From contig NC_049986.1 in assembly GCF_000003815.2 (NCBI RefSeq), forward strand, positions 12,430,089 to 12,494,088: a stretch of DNA of 64,000 nucleotides, written 5' to 3'. The notes under the pieces are model-generated. The model ran no database searches, was not told the DNA's origin, and saw only the letters and a list, made by a program, of their open reading frames with translations. This DNA comes from Branchiostoma floridae. Taxonomy: Eukaryota > Chordata > Leptocardii > Amphioxiformes > Branchiostomatidae. The position numbers and the translations under genes are program-made. This document shows, piece after piece, positions 36,901-48,800 of the stretch. The stretch's first letter is position 1. Each line of letters starts with the position of its first letter.

Positions 36901-38720
36901 AGCTCAGATTATCGATTCAATGTTGCTCTTGCTTGAAGAAAACATGGAGCTATTTCCAATCTATCTATGAACGCGATCCAGAGATCAACCTTAGTAATTC
37001 ATATATATAACACAGTCCCCAATGACCGATTTGTATTATACATGTTTCAATATTCGGATCTGTGTTTGGATCTCTACAGGAACGCGATCCGGAGATCCTA
37101 GCTGAGAAGAAAAGGCTGGATTTTATAGACACTTTGCTGATGGCTCGAGATGAAGACGGGAGAGGTCTGACAGATCTGGAGATCAGGGAGGAGGTGGACA
37201 CGTTCTTGTTTGCCGGTAATTTGTGTGATTAATTCTAATAAGGCTCGTGTAGACGTACGCACATCTACCTTGTCTGTACCTCCCCTTAATGTTTTCTTCT
37301 AAAATGATCTAAATTTTAATAGCCTTGCTTGCCTACTCTCGCCAGGCCACGACACGACTGCCAGTACCCTGTCCTGGGCCCTGTACTCCCTGGCTCAACA
37401 TCCGCACCATCAGGACAAGGTACGGGAAGAAGTGGACCAGCTACTGGCCGGCAGAGAGGAGGACACTATTCAGTGGTACGTCGATGTATCACATAATAGT
37501 TCTTACTGATGATTTGTTCCAATTTGTGCTCTATTTTACTGCCGTAAACCCGTAGATAAACACCACCATGTTGTCCTAGGGAGGATCTCCACAAACTGCC
37601 GTACCTGACCATGTGTCTGAAGGAAGCCATGCGGCTCCACTCTCCCGTTCCTTTCATCTCCCGCACCGTGACGGAAGACACCGTGATAGACGGGGTCCAC
37701 ATCCCCGAGGGTTCGTACATAGGCATCCACCTGTACGCGCTGCACCACAACCCGGACATCTGGGGAGATCAGCATATGGTAGAGCTCTCCTCCTCGATAG
37801 CTTTACTAGTTTTACTTTGGAGGAATACATTAGCTTGGTGAGAACATTAGCTTATTCTAATTTTAGACTACGGACAACTTGCTTTCAAACTGCCGTTGAT
37901 TGAAGTGTTGGACATGCGCATCCATGAACTTTAGTTACAGCTTTCCAATGTTTTGTTTCAGGAGTTCGACCCAAGCCGTTTCCACCCTGACCGGATGAAG
38001 GATATGGACGCTCATGCTTTCATGCCGTTCTCTGTCGGACAGAGGTACTCAAGGTTCAAGACAAATTGAAACCACTATGCTGTGGTTTCTGTGCGTTCTC
38101 TTTGTCTTTCTGTCGCCCTTTCTCCGAGGCCCTGAGATTATCTCAACTCTCAAGTGTTTTCTAGTGGGTTTTAGTACCTTTTTGCCCATCGGATGCTATG
38201 CAAATTTAGTGGCGTCAATTATTTTTGCGACCTAAGTGTGTTCTACTCCGTATACAGGAACTGTATCGGGCAGAACTTTGCTCTGAACGAAGAAAAGGTG
38301 ATTCTGGCTCGTCTCCTCCACAAGTAAGTGTCTTCAGTGTCTTGTGTAGATAGAACGTCACCGAAGGCAAGTCCTCTGGTATTTAATTTTCATAACAAAT
38401 CAATTACTTTTGCCTACCTCTTACAATAACTGAACCAAGATCTTCGCCAACACATCGTATAAAAACCATATATACATGTATGTGAAAGACACTTGCAATG
38501 TTTATTATAAGGTATTGGTGACATGCTAGAACGGTTTGCTAGTTAACACAATGTGAAACCTATTATAATATTGTACTCTATGACTATGTCGTGCCCATAA
38601 CCCAGGTTTACCTTTGACCTTGACCCCGCCCGTCCCGTGGAGAAGGACATGATAGTTGTGATGAAGACCAGGGACGGCATGTGGATGAAGGTCAAGTCTA
38701 CAGGACACACAGCTGACTAG
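33974..38720 (+). CDS. Cytochrome P450, CYP4 clan
   Basis: Exons: 33974-34144, 34340-34490, 34754-34795, 35081-35208, 35687-35805, 35937-35999, 36673-36799, 37080-37215, 37346-37475, 37580-37778, 37962-38044, 38258-38323, 38606-38720. They join in phase to 509 residues, the normal CYP4 length. Landmarks: N-terminal membrane anchor ([18 protein letters not shown]), the C-helix [14 protein letters not shown], the I-helix FAGHDTT (residues 311-317), ExxR at 371-374 and the heme loop FSVGQRNCIG with the thiolate at Cys452. It would be an ER-bound monooxygenase, by family probably a fatty-acid or eicosanoid omega-hydroxylase. Ala312 occupies the position where many CYP4 enzymes carry the Glu that bonds covalently to heme. 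The subfamily is not assigned. Confidence 0.93.
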
Positions 38721-38811
38721 TTGGCAGACAGGGACATGCCGTCAAGCAACGAGGATTAGTGTACTAAGAGTTGATAGGCTTTGTTTCTGAAACTCTAGTT
38801 ACACATGTACA

Positions 38812-38817
38812 AATAAA
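38812..38817 (+). terminator. Polyadenylation signal of the P450 gene
   Basis: AATAAA 90 bp after the stop. A second AATAAA near 39345 could serve a longer 3'UTR. The P450 (+) and the nucleotidyltransferase gene (-) are tail to tail, about 1 kb apart. Confidence 0.6.
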
Positions 38818-39519
38818 GCAAACATCTATTGAGTCTGTTCACTCTGATGAGATGCATACTATGTTGAATATACTGATAGCTTATAGCTCATACCATACAC
38901 AGATTGTGTGATTACTTACTTTTAAGACTTTCAGAAAGATTAAAACTTTCAGAAATCAATGCAAAGCTGATGACTACATTAATTCAATTCTTTGCTTCAT
39001 ATAATGTTGTTTGTTATTCATACTGTACATATAATCACTATTCCTATACCGACCCTTCCATGGCATTAATGTTTAGTTGTGTAGAACTGTGTGACAGAAA
39101 GCCAAAATGCAACATATACAATGTATTGGTCCTCAGATGACACATATTGGTCCTCAAATGACACATATTGGTCCTAAGATGACTACAACTTCAAAATTTT
39201 AAATCAAGGCCATAGCAATATTTTAAAATGAATGTAAGAAACGTATCTCATACTACAACTGATATATTAGTTAGATAAGCCTTAAGTTAAGCTATAGAAC
39301 TGTAGTTATATAGATGCCATACTTTGTACCTCGTACAATTGTTGTGCAATAAAATTATATATTCAAAAAGCAGAATACCATTCTATATTATCTTGCATTA
39401 GTTAGAATATGATTTTTGAATCCATATCCTCATTGCATTCTTAATACAAGAATAAAATTAATTCATAAGCTCATTTGTTGGGTCATCCATTCAACCATTC
39501 ATTATTTGTTCCTTCATTC

Positions 39520-39870
39520 AGACATTCACACAGTTTTTGTGACCCCTCATCATTCGGCCAGGAGTGTACAAATGGTGTTTGCTGCTGCCTCTGTTTCCTC
39601 CTCATCTCCTGCCTCCATCAGTCAGACATTCACACAGTTAATACTGTGCACCCCCCTCCTCATCATTTGGCCAGGAGTGTACAAATGGTGTTTGCTGCTG
39701 CCTCTGTTTCCTCCTCATCTCCTGCCTCCATCAGTCAGACATTCACACAGTTAAAACTGTGTTCCCCCCCCCCCTCATCATTCGGCCAGGAGTGTACAGA
39801 TGGTGTTTGCTGCTGCCTCTGTTTCCTCCTCATCCCCTTCCTCCATCAGTCTCTCCACCAGTGCTGCTGC
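39520..39870. repeat. Tandem repeat made from the terminal exon of the NTase-TPR-ARM gene
   Basis: Three copies of a unit of about 105-120 bp. On the minus strand each encodes a version of LME(E/A)[18 protein letters not shown] and a stop. The copy at 39778-39887 is the one attached to a splice acceptor and is the terminal exon; the two below it are partial duplicates in the 3'UTR. The plus-strand ORFs here are shadows. Confidence 0.75.
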
Positions 39871-42800
39871 TGACCTCTCCAGGAAACCTGCTCTGTTTGC
39901 AGCATTCCCACAAAGGGTGCCTATTGGTCAAAAATGGAAAATTCCATGTTAACTTTCACCTACCAATTACTAATTAACGGCATTTATAAAGAGAATATGA
40001 GGGATGCACTGCCGCACCACTGCCACTGCCGCACCACTGCCACTGACATAATCACCAAAGTCCAAAAATAAACGCGTTTTGAAGATTTGACAGGAGAAAG
40101 CAGAAGAAGAAAGAACTTCAAGAAACATTAAAAATACAATATATTTCACCATACCTGTGGTATGACTGAAATATAATTAGGAATACAATACATTTCACCA
40201 TACCTGTGGTATGGCTGAAATATAAATACAATGTATTTCACCACTGCCGCACCACTGGCATCACACCGCGTGATGCCACTATGGCTAGTTGTAGTCGTTG
40301 GCTAATAATAAAGGGTTAATGCCCCGGCCCGAGGTGTATATGGTGAGATAATCCCTGGTCAGGTGCGATAACCACCGAATAAACCACCGAGTGAGCGTAG
40401 CGAACGAGGCGGTTTATGAGGTGGTTATTGCACCTGACCAGGGATTATCTCACCATATACACCGAGGATAAGACGGGGCATTAACGTTATTATCATATAG
40501 CCTACACAAACTGACCCAATTAAGCAACAAATTCCTTTATGATACATAACGTTACATCCTTTATTCAAGACTTCCAAGGCTTGACATAATGACAAATTCC
40601 CTTCTGCTGGGACACGTGTGCTGCTATTTAATCATAAGTTATAGTTGTACTTATTCAATAAATTTGAAGGAATGTGAACAGTAATAATGTTTGGATCAAG
40701 ATCGGTTTCAAGGCTTTAAATACTAACAAAGATGTTGATTCATTATGTAGTACAAAGCATTCCTTTCTGCTGGGACAAGTGTGTTGCTATTTAATCCTAA
40801 GTTATAGTTGTACATGTTCAATAAATTTGAAGGAATGTGAACAGTAATAATGTTTGGATCAAGATCGGTTTCAAGGCTTTCAATACTAACAAAGATGTTG
40901 ATTCATTATGTAGTACAAAGCATTCCTTTCTGCTGGGACACGTGTGCTGCTATTTAATCCTAAGTTATAGTTGTACATATTCAATAAATTTGAAGGAATG
41001 TGAAAAGTAATAATGTTTGGATCAAGGTCGGTTTCAAGGCTTTGAATACTAACAAAGATGTTGATTCATTATGTTACTTGTTAAATGCAGCTGGACCATC
41101 ACAAGAGACTTGGTCCCCATGTAACTCTAACATGGACTGCACACTGTACAAGGCATTCCTTTCTGCTGACGCATGACGCCGTAACACGTGGATTCAGGCC
41201 AGGCAGGTGGGTATCGCTCCCCTGATTGGTCAGAATGAATCGACACCGGCACCGGTGTCGATTTGCATCGACACTGGTGTCGATGCCTTCTGATTGGTCC
41301 GCGGCGCCTGGCTATATGATAATATTCAATGATAACTTACCTATTCCCATGACAAGCTCCATGGCTGAGTACCCCTCTGCTGATCTGGATTCCTCCTGGA
41401 GAGCTTTGTCCAGTTTGTTGATGATGTGGTCCAGGATATCACTGTCTGCCTCAGGAGGCTCATCATCAGTCAGGTACGAGGTGGCCAGTAGTGCTGCAAG
41501 TCTGGTGCCCATGTCCTCAATCTGAAAACACATGCCATTAAAGACCCATGTTAGTTTATGCAACCTTTTCTTCAAAATTTCATGCTTTAACATTACATTC
41601 TCATTTTTAACATTATCCTTTACACTGTAGATTCTAGAGTACTTTCATAGTATAACAATCACATGTCCAAAAAGAGGTTTGGATTTTGAAAACAACCTTT
41701 TTTATGGATTATTCCAAAAGCACAAACACAAGGCCCATTTTTCATTGCAAAATTTGCCTGTAAGTAAAATTAACACGACCTTAATAGACTAAATTCACTG
41801 ATAATGCATGGATTCAACTGTAAATTTGAAGAATTCCTGTCAACAGCTAGTAGTGTATTTTTTTATCTCAAAGCACTGGAATACATTAGCCAAATAAAAG
41901 TAGAAAAATATCTACTTGTATATGCCTTTATTTCATCACATTTACACATAGATACACACCTTCAGATAAGGTACGAGTAGTTTGCTGATATTTTGTTCCT
42001 TCAGTGCTGGTCTGACATCAGGCACTTTACTGCAGTTGTGGAGGGTGTGGATGGCATAGGTCACCAAACTGGAGCGGTTCTGCAACATGCAAGAGGATGA
42101 CTGTCCATTTTGAACGTCTGTAGCATCCAAGTTTTCAGATGTTGCTAAAGTCTAGATCTGAAGCAAAACAGCTTTTAATGCTCATTTGTGCATTTAAAAA
42201 TGCATTTTATAATGAAGCTTTAGGATCTAACAATTTGTAATATCCAAATATTTAGTTGATTGCATATGGGCAAAATACATAAAAGACCCAAGCAGTTAAA
42301 ATGTTTCAAGTTGGTAATCACAAAACAAAGCTAAAGCATCAACTTAAACTAATTACTTCATAACATAACTGTGCAACTGGTTAATGATCAGGTTAGTTAT
42401 AGTTCAAATATCCATGATTACTTTTAAAATCATAACAACAAAATACCTGGTCTTGTGGATATTGATCTTTAAAGTTCTCGAGCCATCCACACAGCACTTC
42501 TACCATCCCTGCAGTTACCAGCCGATGACACATGAGGGCGCTGCTGTCAGTCAGCCCCATACACAGCCCACCAATCATCATCAGACATTGGAATGGGACT
42601 TCACTGCCGATGACATCCTCATATGACTTTTCCATGAACTTGATGAGGCTACATGAAAATTGTAGCAATAAAAAGTCATCAAAGTAGCATTTGGCTTTTT
42701 GCAGGTCTTCAATGACTTTAGCTTAGACTATAATAAATGGGTAGGTTGTTTGGCCTGAAAAGGAGGGGATCTGGGTTCAAATTGTTGACAGTCTCCAATG

Positions 42801-45800
42801 TTGTGCCCTTGAGAAAGGCAATTAATTCCAATTTCCTCACTCCACCCAGGTGAAAATGAGTACCTAGCTTCAGTTAGAGTTGTCTAACCAATAGGACATT
42901 CAATGGAGGTCATATGTTTGAGGAGAGCCACACTCAGAGCATGTTAAAGAACCCACATACTTATCAAAAAGAGTAAGAATCTTTGGCCTGTTAGAATCTA
43001 TCAAGCAGATGAAGTAAGTACACTGTCTTTGGTGCTGAACACCATCTATATACAGGCAAACATACCTATCCTTGGTGCTGAACACCATCTATATAAAACA
43101 TACCTGTCCTTGGTGCTGAACACCATCTATATAAAACATACCTGTCCTTGGTGCTGAACACCATCTATACAAAACATACCTGTCCTTGGTGCTGAACACC
43201 ATCTATATAAAACATACCTGTCCTTGGTGCTGAACACCATCTACATAAAACATACCTGTCCTTGGTGCTGAACACCATCTATATAAAACATACCTGTCCT
43301 TGGTGCTGAACACCATCTATACAAAACATACCTGTCCTTGGTGCTGAACACCATCTATATAAAACATACCTGTCCTTGGTGATGAACACCATCTATATAA
43401 AACATACCTGTCCTTGGTGCTGAACACCATCTATATAAAACATACCTGTCCTTGGTGATGAACACCATCTATATAAAACATACCTGTCCTTGGGGCTGAA
43501 CACCATCTATACAAAACATACCTGTCCTTGGGGCTGAACACCATCTATATAAAACATACCTGTCCTTGGGGCTGAGCACCATCTATATAAAACATACCTG
43601 TCCTTGGTGCTGAACACCACCCATATACATATGTCAAAACATAATGCTAGCTGCTTTAAATTGTATTTCTCTGTGATGTAATAGATGACAAACCCATGGA
43701 ATTGCTCTGCAGCTCCAATGTCTGCTAAGAAGTGGCCAAACAACTGTAGCTGAGGTTTAGACATGGTCCTCCTGGGCAGCATGAGGTCACTCCACATCAG
43801 GGGAGCTGCTCCGTTCAAGTCTTCAGCACTCCTCCAGGACCCTAGCATCTAACACAGCATAACAATATGTCAACATATTTATAATTATCGCATACGCTAA
43901 CCTTGATAACTTAACAACCTATCAAAGTAAAATTAATGTAAAAATTTTTTATTTCTATTTATAATAGGTGGGCATATTTTTACGTAGGACCAAACATTTT
44001 CATCGTTTGTATAGATCATAGTAATGGTGATATTATTGCACCTTCTCCACTAAATAATATCCCAGTATTTTGATGATTTGAACACTGAACATTACATGTA
44101 AAAAATAATTTTCAGGATCAAACATTTTGAAGATCATTTATACTTATGATTTGAACTTGAAATGATATTGGTAATTACTCTTTCTGAAGAAACTTTTTCA
44201 CACATAACACTCTTCTGAGTCAGAAATACATTTTGCAAATCAGAGTAAATGAAAGTCAGTTTACCTTTATGGTAGTAGCTGCTTTCTTCAAAGTTGGTCT
44301 CAGTCCCGGAAACTTCTCAAGCAAGCTTTTGGTCTCTGGTGATAGATCATCTAAGTGATAGGAAAGGAAATTCTAATTTCAATCTGTGAGCATCTCATTG
44401 AGAAGCAATCTCACATGTAAATGAAGGTTAGACATCCTAAGGTAATAAGATATGCCAAAAAGCAGTTATTTAAGCAACTGTCAGTGGATACAAAAGCAGT
44501 TACTCAAGCAACTGGATATCTCACAGTTTTGGAAAAAGATTAGTAAAAGAATATACATTTATTATCAACCTCTATCATTGTACTTCAGAAAAAAATGCTT
44601 ATTATGATAATAACATTCAACCTACCAAAGATAGAGTCCTCTACCTCCTGGTTGGTGGACTGTAGTGTCCTCATCATCTCTGACAGGTACTTGACTTTGC
44701 TACCCTGGTCTCCCGTGGACTGATATGTGTCACTCTTGTATGCGGCAGCCAGAAATGTCTTAAACTCAGGGGATGCCTCTGACAACCCTTGGAAAATTTG
44801 GACAGCCTGTAATGAGAATGGAATTTGTTCATAAAACCAATTTCATGACAGACTATTTCTGGTTACACATCATTTCAAGCACTGTACATTGAACTCAATA
44901 AGAAAAAATTTCCATGATTAATTTCTTCCATTGTTTCTTGCCTTCTATGAAATTTCATCTGTCTAGTCAAGAATGTGTCAAAATGAATGTAAATGTCAAT
45001 AATGATAAGTTAGAGCAGGTATCATGAATCAGACAAAATTTCAGGTCTCCTTGGACAGAAGGCTGAGTATACTGAAACTGACTCGAGGGACAATACAAGA
45101 AACACGATTATAATTCATGACTAGGGCTGGGTATCGGGACAGTATACCAGTACAAAATCAATTTGTCTTGCTGGACCAATCCAGAAAAAACGAAGCTGAA
45201 AAAAATGGACCAGATTCTCACTAGCCTTTCCTTCTGTACTTTTCAAAGTGAAGAATATCCTTAACATACAGCGTACTTACAAATCAATGAGATATAACGT
45301 TACATTGTATTGGCTGTAAAAAAACAAAGTGAGTAACAAGTACCTGTTGAAGATACAGGACAGCTAGCTGGTGGTCTCCAGCTGTCTGTAGTACCTTTGC
45401 TGTATGTAAGAGGGACAGCCCTACATCTACATTGGTGCTGTTCTCCCCATGCTGCTCTAGCCGTGTCTGTAAGGCCTGCTCGTGGAGAGTACGCTCCTTT
45501 CCTACATTTCCAAGTTCACTGTAGCACCTGTAGAAACAATGCATGGGTCAATGGTAAACTTGATACAAAAAATGAGGAAACTTGATTTTGGTCAATCACA
45601 CCTTCAAAAATGCTCAGTCAATAACAATGCTCAATATTTACAGATCTTTACATTGATAATTTCCATTTGATATGATCCTAAATGCATTGGAAATCTGATC
45701 AATCAACTTCATAACTTGATATTAAACATTTGATTTATACAATGTATAATTACTAAGTGGCATCACCTGACAGTGCTTGATAATTTGCATGCACCTATCA

Positions 45801-48800
45801 GAGTGTGAATGTCTTACTGAAAAAGCTGAGATATTTTCTTCAGTAACAGATCCCTTTTCAACCGTTGCACAATTTGCATGTACAAATTGCCTACAGTTAC
45901 GTAAGTGATATGAAATTAGGGAGTTTGATAAGGAAAACTGAGACATACCCAAACCAGTCTAATGCTGGTTACTTTGTGGCATGAATACTTTGGGCTTCTG
46001 TAATACTCACGCATGCACAAACAGGCACCTGCATATGCACGTGCACCCCCCCCCCCAAACACACACACACACCTAGCCAGGTTGAACTGCATCTTCCCTA
46101 CATCCACATTTGGAGCTGATCTCATCTGTGACTGTGCAGTCAGGGCCTTTTCCCAGTACTCTGCTGCTTCCTTGTAGCTTTTCCCATCAAACAGAATCTG
46201 TGCAGCAGAATTCAGTCCCATGACCAGCTCTGGGCGGAGTGACACATCACCTGGTAGTAACTGTAGGGCATTGATGCCTGTGAATAACAAGATAAGTAAA
46301 GATGTAAAAAATACGGTTATTAATAAAAATGTTTGAGAGCCTTCTCAAAATTGCTTTCATCCAGACTTTGATCTCATCCTTACCGTGTTTGTTTTCATGC
46401 TCATACATTTGTACATTGTGTGGAAGATTGCATACATGTAATTGTATCAAATATAATGGAAAATGTTATCCAAACCTTAAAGGTCTACTATGCAGTTATT
46501 TGCGCTTCAAACTGAAAACAAAAAATCCATTTTCCGGCCGTTTCTTTATATAGTTAGTTGAATCAAGCCTACCACGTTACGGAACACTATTCAAGGCATG
46601 TCAGCAGTCGATATTTTCTCTGTGCGAGCGCATTTGAAAACCTGGGAATCTGCACGCCCGCGCTGGGTTTCAGCCATTTTGTTTCTTCACCGACGAAATC
46701 CGAGTAGTCCCAAGTCTGCCCGAGCCTACCAAGTCATGACGTCACGCACCCGGAACTCACCGGAGATTCTCGAACAATAACCGTTGATGATTGATTCTTG
46801 TTTGAATTCTCACCAGTGCCTAACTCGGGGGGTCAACAAGTTACAGCGCGCGTAGGACGAAATGTTTGTAGGCTAATTCTCTATGTTGCAAACGTGAAAT
46901 AATGACACAAAAGTGTCAAAAAGTGTCAAAAAATAGTATTAAATCTGAGATTTCTTAGTTCTAGAATATTTCAAATTTGAGCGCAAATAACTGCGTAGTA
47001 GACTTGTGCTAAAACACAAATTCACAGACTCATCCATGGGGTATAAAGCATAAATCTTAAAGCTTCTTATATCACATGACATCAACCTAATAGATTTATT
47101 GAAGACATAGTAATCATCTGCAGGGACCATGTTGGTGAATAATTTGACTACAGTAGCAGCATGTTGTTGTGCTTAAGAGATGTACACTGTAACATGGGAA
47201 TGCAAATGATGCCACATGAAAATTCTCTACAAGTATAACAGTCATATAAAAAGAGTCTCACCTTGCACATAGTTTGCCAAGGCTTTGACATTATTCCCTT
47301 GGAGAAGACAGACTTTTGCCAGGTTGAAGAAAGCCTGATGTGCTGCAGGATTACATGGAGACAGCTGATAGATCTTCACTGCTTCTTCAAAATACGCCAT
47401 GGCACATGTGGTGTCACCTGCACTAGTGCATGCTGACGCAAGATTATTCAAAGCCACGGCCACATTGGGGTGTTCGTTCCCAAACAGTTGTCTCCAAACT
47501 TCCAATGCTCTTTGGTAGAGTTGCATGGCAGAGTCAAACTCTTTTAACTCATCATGTGCAAAAGCAATGTTGTTGAGACAAGTGGCAATATCTGGGTGAG
47601 GGGTGTCAATGCCATGGAATTCCTCTAACATTTTCAGGGCCTTTTGGAGAAGTTTGATACCGTCATGGCTTCTCTTAAGGTTTACATACTGATTTCCGAT
47701 GCCAATCAAACCTTGCGCAATGTCAGGATGCTGTGCTCCTTTTCCATGCACACCTTCATAGATGTCAAAAGACTGTCTGAACAGGTCTAGGGAGGTTTCA
47801 TGCTCTCCAAGAGCCTTGTAGGTATTTGCCAGGTTGTTAAGAGTCAGGCCTATGGAAACATTGGGTTTTCCTTTGTACAGGTCCTGTTTCATCTCAAGTG
47901 CCTCCCTGTGGTGTTTCAGACTTTTGTGGTAGTCTCCTTTTTCGAAGAAAATGATGCCCAGATTGTCAAGAGTACCTGCTATTGACGGGTGATTCCTGTT
48001 GCCATAGCTACCACAGAACTTCTTCAAGGCCTTCTCAAAACATGTGGCAGCCATTTCAACGTTCCCAAGCTTTCCCATCAGGATGCCCATGTTACTCAGG
48101 GATGCGCCAATGTCAGGGTGAGGGGAGTCTTCTCCGTAGATAGCCACCCGCATTTGGAGCGAGCGTGTAAGATATTCCAAAGCCTTGGGAATGTTTCCCA
48201 TGTCCTTGTAGTTGAGGCCCATGTTGTTCCATATCAGGGCTACCTAGAAAAAAAAGTAGTCTCATTTAACCCTTTTCTACTGGAACCAAGCAGTTTACAG
48301 TTGAAGAGTCTAAATGTATGGTCATCTTTTCACTCAGGTAATGAAAGAGAACCACTTTCAAATTCTGGAATACCACATTCAAATGCTTGCATTGCAATGT
48401 AATAATTCATAATACTGGTACAATTTGTTTCAGTCAAGTAAATGTGAGGTGATATCCTTAATTAGTTGAAGACTTTAAAGTAGATTCTGAATAATTGAGA
48501 CATACCTGTGGATGTGGTGTGCCCTCCCCAAACATATCTTCTGACATCTTGTCTGCACGTTGAAGGTACTGCAGGGCTGTTTTGTGGTCCAACATTGCAC
48601 CATGTACACAGCCCAGATTACACAAAGTCATGCCCACTAAAGGATGGGGGCCTCTGAAGGGTAGCAAAGAAACAAACATGTGAGTTACAGCCATGACATA
48701 ACTTCAATCAATTGGGGTTAAGTAAAGGATGGGGGCCTCTAGGGTGCAGCAAAGAAACATGCATAGAGTTATACAATATCTTATATTGATAAATACAAAC

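Noticed and set aside
39416-39977. Plus-strand ORFs of 72-132 codons
   Set aside because: They are antisense shadows of the tandemly repeated terminal exon of the NTase-TPR-ARM gene.
47800-48402. Plus-strand ORFs of 61 and 137 codons within the TPR exon
   Set aside because: Antisense to a strongly coding 982-bp TPR exon with consistent splice phases.
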